Shown here: positions 59,282 to 64,000 of the stretch, piece after piece
How positions within the stretch are numbered: the stretch's first letter is position 1
Layout: every line of letters starts with the position of its first letter
Assembly (NCBI RefSeq): GCF_023702225.1
Contig: NZ_JAMQCO010000002.1
Span: 310,001 to 374,000, forward strand
Direction: 5' to 3'
Length of the DNA: 64,000 bases
DNA from: Aureimonas altamirensis
GTDB taxonomy: Bacteria; Pseudomonadota; Alphaproteobacteria; Rhizobiales; Rhizobiaceae
The notes under the pieces: generated by a model
Seen by the model: the letters and a program-made list of their open reading frames with translations, nothing else
What the model was told of the DNA's origin: nothing
Database searches by the model: none
Position numbers and translations under genes: made by a program

Positions 59282-60847
59282 ATGTCCGCCGTCGCAGCCA
59301 GCGCGGAAGAGGCCGTCCCGGCCCGCCGCATCGCGGCCTTCATGGTCATGGTGCTCGGCATGTTCATGGCGATCCTGGACATCCAGATCGTCTCGGCGTC
59401 GCTTGCCGAGATCCAGGCGGGGCTTTCCGCCTCGGCCGACGAAATTCCCTGGGTGCAGACGGCCTATCTGATCGCCGAGGTGATCATGATCCCGCTGTCC
59501 GGCATGCTCGGGCGCATTCTTTCCACCCGGGTTCTCTTCACCCTTGCGGCCGGCGGATTCACCCTGTCTTCGGTCCTGTGTGCCACCGCCACCTCCATCG
59601 ACCAGATGATCGTCTACCGCGCGATCCAGGGCTTCGTCGGCGGCGGCATGATCCCCAGCGTCTTCGCGGCAGCCTTCACGCTGTTCCCGCCTTCGAAGCG
59701 CGCGGTCGTGTCCCCCATGATCGGGCTGGTGGCGACACTGGCGCCGACCATCGGCCCCACCATCGGCGGCTATCTCAGCCATGCCATGTCCTGGCATTGG
59801 CTGTTCCTGATCAACCTGCCGGTCGGCCTCGTCGTCACCGTCGCCGCATGGAACCTGATCGATTTCGACAAGCCGGACTGGTCGCTGCTGCCGCACTTCG
59901 ACTGGTACGGGCTCGCCGCCATGGCGGCCTTCCTGGGCGCGCTCGAATACGTTTTGGAAGAAGGCCCGCAGAACGACTGGCTCGACGATTCGGCCGTCGC
60001 GGCCATGCTGTGCGTCACGGTCGTTGGGGCGGTGTTCTTCTTCTATCGCTGTTTCACCGCGCGAGAACCGATCGTGGACCTTTCGGCCTTCGGCAACCGC
60101 AACTTCGCGCTGGGAAGCCTGTTCTCCTTCGTCATGGGCGTCGGCCTCTACGGCCTCACCTATCTCTACCCGGTCTACCTGTCGTCCATTCGCGGATACG
60201 ACTCCCTCATGATCGGGGAGACCATGTTCGTTTCCGGCCTGGCCATGTTCTTCACGGCGCCGCTGGCGGGCTTCCTGTCGGCCCGGATGGACCTGCGGGT
60301 GATGATGGTCATCGGTTTCATCAGCTTCGGCGTCGGCACATGGATGATGAGTGGCATCACCCATGACTGGGACTTCCAGGAATTGTTCATACCGCAGGTT
60401 CTGCGCGGTTTCGGGCTGATGCTGTCCATGGTGCCGATCAACAATATCGCGCTCGGCACATTGCCGCCGCAGAAGATGAAGGGCGCTTCGGGTCTGTACA
60501 ATCTTACCCGCAATCTCGGCGGTGCGGTTGGTCTGGCCATCATCAACACGATGCTGACGGACCGCACGACGCTGCATTACCAGCGGCTGGCCGAACATGT
60601 GTCATGGGGCAACCCCATCGCCGAGGAACGGATGAGTTCCATGGCCCAGAGCCTCGACGCGGCCGGCCTCGACGGACAGGCCGGGGCCGTCGCCAACATG
60701 GTGCGCATCGTCACGCGGGAGGCGCATGTGATGGCCTTTGCAGATGTGTTCATCACGCTCACCGTGCTGTTCGGTGCGCTTGCGATCCTTGCATTCTTCA
60801 TCGACAAGCCACAGCCCCGCCCCGCTGGCGCGGGCGGCGGCCACTAA
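59282..60847 (+). CDS. DHA2 family MFS efflux transporter (EmrB-like)
   Basis: Proton-driven drug exporter with 14 predicted helices, 521 residues. The DHA2 hallmark is MFMAILDIQIVSASLAEIQ in helix 1. Motif C is seen in ATLAPTIGPTIGGYLSHAM, and IPLSGMLGRILSTRVLF is motif A-like. With the HlyD protein upstream it would form an EmrAB-type pump exporting hydrophobic drugs or fatty acids. Its stop overlaps the convergent lipoprotein gene by 4 bases. Confidence 0.93.
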   Translation: MSAVAASAEEAVPARRIAAFMVMVLGMFMAILDIQIVSASLAEIQAGLSASADEIPWVQTAYLIAEVIMIPLSGMLGRILSTRVLFTLAAGGFTLSSVLCATATSIDQMIVYRAIQGFVGGGMIPSVFAAAFTLFPPSKRAVVSPMIGLVATLAPTIGPTIGGYLSHAMSWHWLFLINLPVGLVVTVAAWNLIDFDKPDWSLLPHFDWYGLAAMAAFLGALEYVLEEGPQNDWLDDSAVAAMLCVTVVGAVFFFYRCFTAREPIVDLSAFGNRNFALGSLFSFVMGVGLYGLTYLYPVYLSSIRGYDSLMIGETMFVSGLAMFFTAPLAGFLSARMDLRVMMVIGFISFGVGTWMMSGITHDWDFQELFIPQVLRGFGLMLSMVPINNIALGTLPPQKMKGASGLYNLTRNLGGAVGLAIINTMLTDRTTLHYQRLAEHVSWGNPIAEERMSSMAQSLDAAGLDGQAGAVANMVRIVTREAHVMAFADVFITLTVLFGALAILAFFIDKPQPRPAGAGGGH

Positions 60848-61197
60848 AGACGATACATTTCGGCACGCCCCGTGATCGTGTGCCAGCAGCGGCTCCACTG
60901 CGTGACGCCCATGCGGTAGCCGATGACGCGCACCGCATTGCCGCCGCGCTTCTGCGTTTCCGCCTTCATGCCGTTCAATATGGTCACTTCCGGCGTCGGA
61001 TATTCCGAAAGATCGTTGCGGCATCGCGTTACCCGGACGGTGCCGAGCGATTGCGCGCCGGCCGGAGGGTCGACCACCACCCGCACATCCATCAATGTCT
61101 GCTGCGGGACCGATGGGAGGTTCGAGACCGTCGTGGGCGAACAGGCGGACAAGACCGACAGGACCGGCACGAGAACGGTCAGATTGCGAAGTGCCAT
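60844..61197 (-). CDS. Small predicted lipoprotein of unknown function
   Basis: A 117-residue protein with a lipoprotein signal peptide (LTVLVPVLSVLSAC, lipobox LSAC). The mature part has Cys in VTRCRNDLSEY and in WSRCWHTITG, which could form a disulfide, and a central NGMKAETQKRGGNAVRVIGY reminiscent of the RcsF/YbjQ-like fold. That relation is only suggestive. ATG 61197-61195 follows GGGGG. It is in the same orientation as, and downstream of, nothing obvious; it is convergent with the efflux pump. Confidence 0.7.
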   Translation of the reverse strand: MALRNLTVLVPVLSVLSACSPTTVSNLPSVPQQTLMDVRVVVDPPAGAQSLGTVRVTRCRNDLSEYPTPEVTILNGMKAETQKRGGNAVRVIGYRMGVTQWSRCWHTITGRAEMYRL

Positions 61198-61268
61198 GGA
61201 ACCCCCTGCTGCGACACACGCATAACTACCTAGGGTAGATTTCACAGTCAGGAAAGCGTTGCGTCTCC

Positions 61269-62912
61269 TCAAGCGAGGCGGCTGCTCTTCAGATCGCCGG
61301 TGCGCTCCAGCAGCGGATAGACGGTCGCGGCGATATGAGCCTCGATCCGCTTGAGGTCGCGCACGACATCCAGGTAGCGGTTTGCCGATTGCCCCTTGGG
61401 CAACTGGCCGGTCAGGATCTGCCGGAACTGCTCTTCCGTGGCGGCACGCTCGAAGTCGCGGAAGCGCTCCTTCTCCGCAACCAGTTGCCGTGCGGACGTC
61501 GCGTCTCCATCGATCAGCACGCTGACAGCCAGCCGCAGATGGGCGATAAGCCTTTCGTGCATTTCTCCGATCCGAACCATTTCCTCTTCGTTCAGGATCT
61601 GCCGGTCGTCTATGCGCTGCGCAGCGATCGCCATCAGGTTGGCGTCCACGATATCGCCGATATGCTCGATGTTGACGGCGAAATCGAGAATCTCGAACAG
61701 ACGACGCTTGTCCGAGTCCGTCAGGTCGTTCTGCGAGATTCTGGACAGGTAGCGCCGTACGGCGCCGTAGAGGCGGTCGATCTCGTCGTCCGTACGCCTG
61801 ATACGCGACAGTGCGATCGGGTCCGCGTCGCGAAACACCTTGCGCGAGCCGGCAAGCATGGCCTCGGCAATGTCGGCCATGCGCAAGACCTCTCGTGCGG
61901 CGTTGGCCAGCGCCACCTTCGGCCTGCTCAGGCTCGCCGTGTCGAGATACAGCGGCCTGCCGGCATCCTCGGGCCTGGCGTCCTCCGGAAACAACCGCGT
62001 GAGCAGCCGGGCCGCGGCGGGCAGAAGCGGCACGGACACCAGTGCCATCACCAGATTGAAGACCAGGTGGAAATCCGGCGCGAGGCGTTGCGCCGGCAGC
62101 CCGAACCGTTCCGCGGCAGAGGATATCGGCGCCAGGAGAAGCATGGTCAGGGCAGCGCCCGCAACGCGGTTGGCCAGATTGCCGACCGGCAGTCGCAGGT
62201 GGCTGCGATCACCACCCGAGGCGGCGATCAGCGGGTTGATGGCGCTGCCGATATTGGCGCCGACAACCATGGCGATCGTGGAGGGCGCCGAAAGGATGCC
62301 GATCTCTGCCAGCGACATGATGAACAGGATCGCGCCGACGCTGGAATGCGCCAGGAAGGTGAAGATGATCGCGATCAGCATGGCAAGGACCGGATCCTGC
62401 ACCAACAACGCCATCACCTGCCGCACGTCGGCTGCGTTTTCCAGCGGCACCACGAGTGCCGACAGGAGGTCGAGCGACAGGAGGATGACGCCGAGCCCAA
62501 GCAGGATGCGGCCGACTTCCGACAAGCGCGGATTGGCGCGCCGCCTTTGCAGGACATAGCCGATGAAGATCAGCAGCGGATAGACGAGACCGAGGTCGAA
62601 GGACAGGACCTGGACGATCAATGCCGTGCCGAGATTGGCGCCGAGCATCACCGAAAGGGCCGGCACCAGGGCGACGAGACCGCCGGCCGTGAAGGACGTG
62701 ACCATCATGGCGGTGGCCGTACTGCTTTGCAGCGCCATGGTGACGAGCGTACCCCCCACGATGGCCGCAAGCCGATTGTCCAGCCGGGTCGCCAGTATCC
62801 GCCGCAATGACGGCCCGAACCCGGCCATGACGCCGGCGCTGACAAGGCCGACACCCCACAGCAGCAGCGCGACGATGCCCAGAAGACTGACGATAACCTG
62901 CGTTGCCGTCAT
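61269..62912 (-). CDS. Na/Pi cotransporter family protein with PhoU-like domain
   Basis: A 547-residue protein of the NptA/YjbB family. The N-terminal membrane half has two inverted repeats with the QSSTA motifs TLVTMALQSSTATAMMVTS and, as the second copy, FLAHSSVGAILFIMSLAEIG, plus VMLGANLGTALIVQVLSF. The C-terminal half (about 350-547) is a helical PhoU-like regulatory domain (ILDFAVNIEHIGDIVDANLM). YjbB in E. coli exports phosphate; direction here is unknown. ATG 62912 follows GGGGATATGTC. Confidence 0.9.
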   Translation of the reverse strand: MTATQVIVSLLGIVALLLWGVGLVSAGVMAGFGPSLRRILATRLDNRLAAIVGGTLVTMALQSSTATAMMVTSFTAGGLVALVPALSVMLGANLGTALIVQVLSFDLGLVYPLLIFIGYVLQRRRANPRLSEVGRILLGLGVILLSLDLLSALVVPLENAADVRQVMALLVQDPVLAMLIAIIFTFLAHSSVGAILFIMSLAEIGILSAPSTIAMVVGANIGSAINPLIAASGGDRSHLRLPVGNLANRVAGAALTMLLLAPISSAAERFGLPAQRLAPDFHLVFNLVMALVSVPLLPAAARLLTRLFPEDARPEDAGRPLYLDTASLSRPKVALANAAREVLRMADIAEAMLAGSRKVFRDADPIALSRIRRTDDEIDRLYGAVRRYLSRISQNDLTDSDKRRLFEILDFAVNIEHIGDIVDANLMAIAAQRIDDRQILNEEEMVRIGEMHERLIAHLRLAVSVLIDGDATSARQLVAEKERFRDFERAATEEQFRQILTGQLPKGQSANRYLDVVRDLKRIEAHIAATVYPLLERTGDLKSSRLA

Positions 62913-63091
62913 GACATATCCCCGGCCACGCCCATCATCCCATCGTCCAAGCCCATGTCGCCCCCACCCGGCAAATGGTGGGACCGGGCAGCCGCAAGGC
63001 AAGTGGCTGCGCGGGATGGAAATCGCCGACGGGGCCGGTTATATCGAACTCTCATCCTCGCCCACCCGTTCGAAAGCAGCTCTTCCTCCCG

Positions 63092-63547
63092 ATGTTGACG
63101 ATGAAAGGCAAATACGGTCTCAAGGCGATGCTGCATCTTGCAGGTCAGCCTCCGGAACGGCTGACCCAATCCGAAGAGATCGCAACGGCGCACGGTATTT
63201 CCAAGAAGTTCCTGGACGCCATCCTTGGCGACCTGCGCAGCGCCGGTTTCGTCGATGCGCGCAAGGGGCGTGGGGGCGGCTATCGCCTGTCCCGCCCCGC
63301 CGGGGAAATCCGGGTCGGGCATGTGCTGCGCGTGCTGGATGGGCCGCTTGCTCCCCTACCCTGCGCCAGTCGTACCGCCTACCGCCGATGCGACGACTGC
63401 ACCAGCGAAGAGACATGCCGCGTACGGGCATTGATGCTTGAAGTGCGCAACGCCATTTCCGCGGTTCTGGACAATCGCAGCCTGGCGGAAATGCAACAGG
63501 TCTCGCCGGGCGGCGACATCGAGGAAGCGGCAGCCGCGCTCGGTTAG
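63092..63547 (+). CDS. Rrf2 family transcriptional regulator with cysteine cluster
   Basis: A 151-residue winged-helix regulator. It starts MKGKYGLKAMLHLAGQP (after MLT) and has IATAHGISKKFLDAILGDLR as recognition helix and ARKGRGGGYRLSRP as the wing. Four cysteines in the C-terminal half (pattern C-x8-C-x2-C-x5-C) could bind an Fe-S cluster as in IscR/RirA/NsrR, although the spacing differs from IscR. ATG 63092 or 63101 is the start; ribosome-binding sites are weak. The target is unknown; it overlaps the convergent glycosyltransferase by 4 bases. Confidence 0.88.
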   Translation: MLTMKGKYGLKAMLHLAGQPPERLTQSEEIATAHGISKKFLDAILGDLRSAGFVDARKGRGGGYRLSRPAGEIRVGHVLRVLDGPLAPLPCASRTAYRRCDDCTSEETCRVRALMLEVRNAISAVLDNRSLAEMQQVSPGGDIEEAAAALG

Positions 63548-64000
63548 CTTCCGCGCATCGCGCGTCGGGCGTCGTCGGCATACTGGCGCGCCGCCAACCG
63601 AAAGATGACCGGCCCGCGCACAAGATAACGCCGCCACATCCGGCCCGGGTCGGATGCCAGTCGATGCAGCCATTCCAGCCCGGCCTTCTGCATGGCGCGA
63701 GGCGCCCGCTTCTGCTGTCCCGTCAGGAAATCGATGCTGGCTCCGACGCAAAGCGCGAAGCCGCCTTCGCGCCCGCTGCGCGCCAGATCCCGGGCGAACA
63801 CCTCCTGCTTGGGAAACGACAGGCAGATGAACAGGATGTCCCATTCCGCCTTCGCCGCCTCCTGCACGGCGGATCGCCATGCCGGCGTATCGCGCACCAG
63901 CCGATCGGCGCATGGAAGGTGAACGAGCCTGCAGTCGGGAAAACGGGCCCGCAGCCGCCGGAAGGCCGCCTCGGATGGCCCGATGACCGCCATGCGAACA
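63544..64000 (-). CDS. WecG/TagA/CpsF family glycosyltransferase, 5' part beyond the right edge
   Basis: The frame is open to the window end, so the gene's start lies outside. The visible 151 residues are the C-terminal part of a GT26 glycosyltransferase, which adds an N-acetylmannosamine(uronic acid)-type sugar to a lipid-linked precursor at the inner membrane. Typical segments are FICLSFPKQEVFARDLARS, GGFALCVGASIDFLTGQQKR and GLEWLHRLASDPGRMWRRYL. It suggests an exopolysaccharide locus to the right. Confidence 0.9.
   Translation of the reverse strand, partial: VRMAVIGPSEAAFRRLRARFPDCRLVHLPCADRLVRDTPAWRSAVQEAAKAEWDILFICLSFPKQEVFARDLARSGREGGFALCVGASIDFLTGQQKRAPRAMQKAGLEWLHRLASDPGRMWRRYLVRGPVIFRLAARQYADDARRAMRGS

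Noticed and set aside
58394-60598. Minus-strand open frame of about 734 codons opposite the HlyD/MFS genes
   Set aside because: Antisense shadow of two clearly recognisable efflux genes; the translation is Arg/Asp/Gly/His-rich low-complexity sequence.

Overview
The window looks like chromosomal DNA of a high-G+C alphaproteobacterium, most likely of the order Hyphomicrobiales (Rhizobiales). The evidence is the gene order comEC<>gltX-gltA, then lpxB-lpxI-lpxA-fabZ-lpxD-bamA-rseP-cdsA-uppS-frr-pyrH-tsf-rpsB, together with EipB, ClpS/ClpA, a phasin, and DUF1489/DUF599 proteins. LpxI instead of LpxH also fits. I cannot fix the family; an Aurantimonadaceae-like genome is a guess. No rRNA, tRNA, CRISPR array, insertion sequence or integrase was seen.

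Layout. 1-4577: a left-truncated ComEC divergent from gltX and gltA. 4642-17826: one long minus-strand block for lipid A synthesis, outer-membrane assembly, phospholipid and undecaprenyl-phosphate synthesis, and translation factors. 18015-25814: EipB, RidA, glycerophosphodiesterase, an acyltransferase, a HIT protein, AzlCD, ClpA and ClpS. 26109-28801: an accessory insert of visibly lower G+C. It holds a BapA-prefix-type surface protein split into two reading frames by a small indel at 27973-27978. 28957-38725: phasin, a D-Ala-D-Ala carboxypeptidase with a SPOR domain, several DUF proteins, a MerR regulator, MgtE, a lone precorrin-8X methylmutase and a CoA transferase.

39085-46106 is the most interesting region. 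It encodes a diffusible-signal-factor (DSF) type quorum-sensing set: an RpfF-like crotonase (39085-40029, plus) facing an RpfC-like hybrid sensor kinase (40035-42581, minus). Upstream of rpfC is a response regulator whose receiver resembles RpfG but whose output is PAS-GGDEF-EAL instead of HD-GYP, and then a membrane diguanylate cyclase. This predicts a fatty-acid signal being turned into changes in cyclic-di-GMP. A membrane-anchored CX5R phosphatase and an FMN reductase follow.

47472-57917 is a ten-gene minus-strand carbohydrate operon: a DeoR regulator, a BtpA/SgcQ protein, two ABC permeases, an M42 peptidase, an FGGY kinase, a periplasmic binding protein, a double ATPase, and DhaK plus DhaL. 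The BtpA + M42 + DeoR core recalls the uncharacterised E. coli sgc cluster, but with an ABC importer in place of the PTS and with three kinase polypeptides. The right end (58154-64000) holds an EmrAB-like efflux pair, a small lipoprotein, a Na/Pi cotransporter, an Rrf2 regulator and a right-truncated WecG/TagA-family glycosyltransferase.

Many convergent gene pairs overlap or nearly touch at their 3' ends, leaving no room for intrinsic terminators. Start codons were re-chosen where the longest open frame began in a shadow of the neighbouring gene; these choices are stated per gene.
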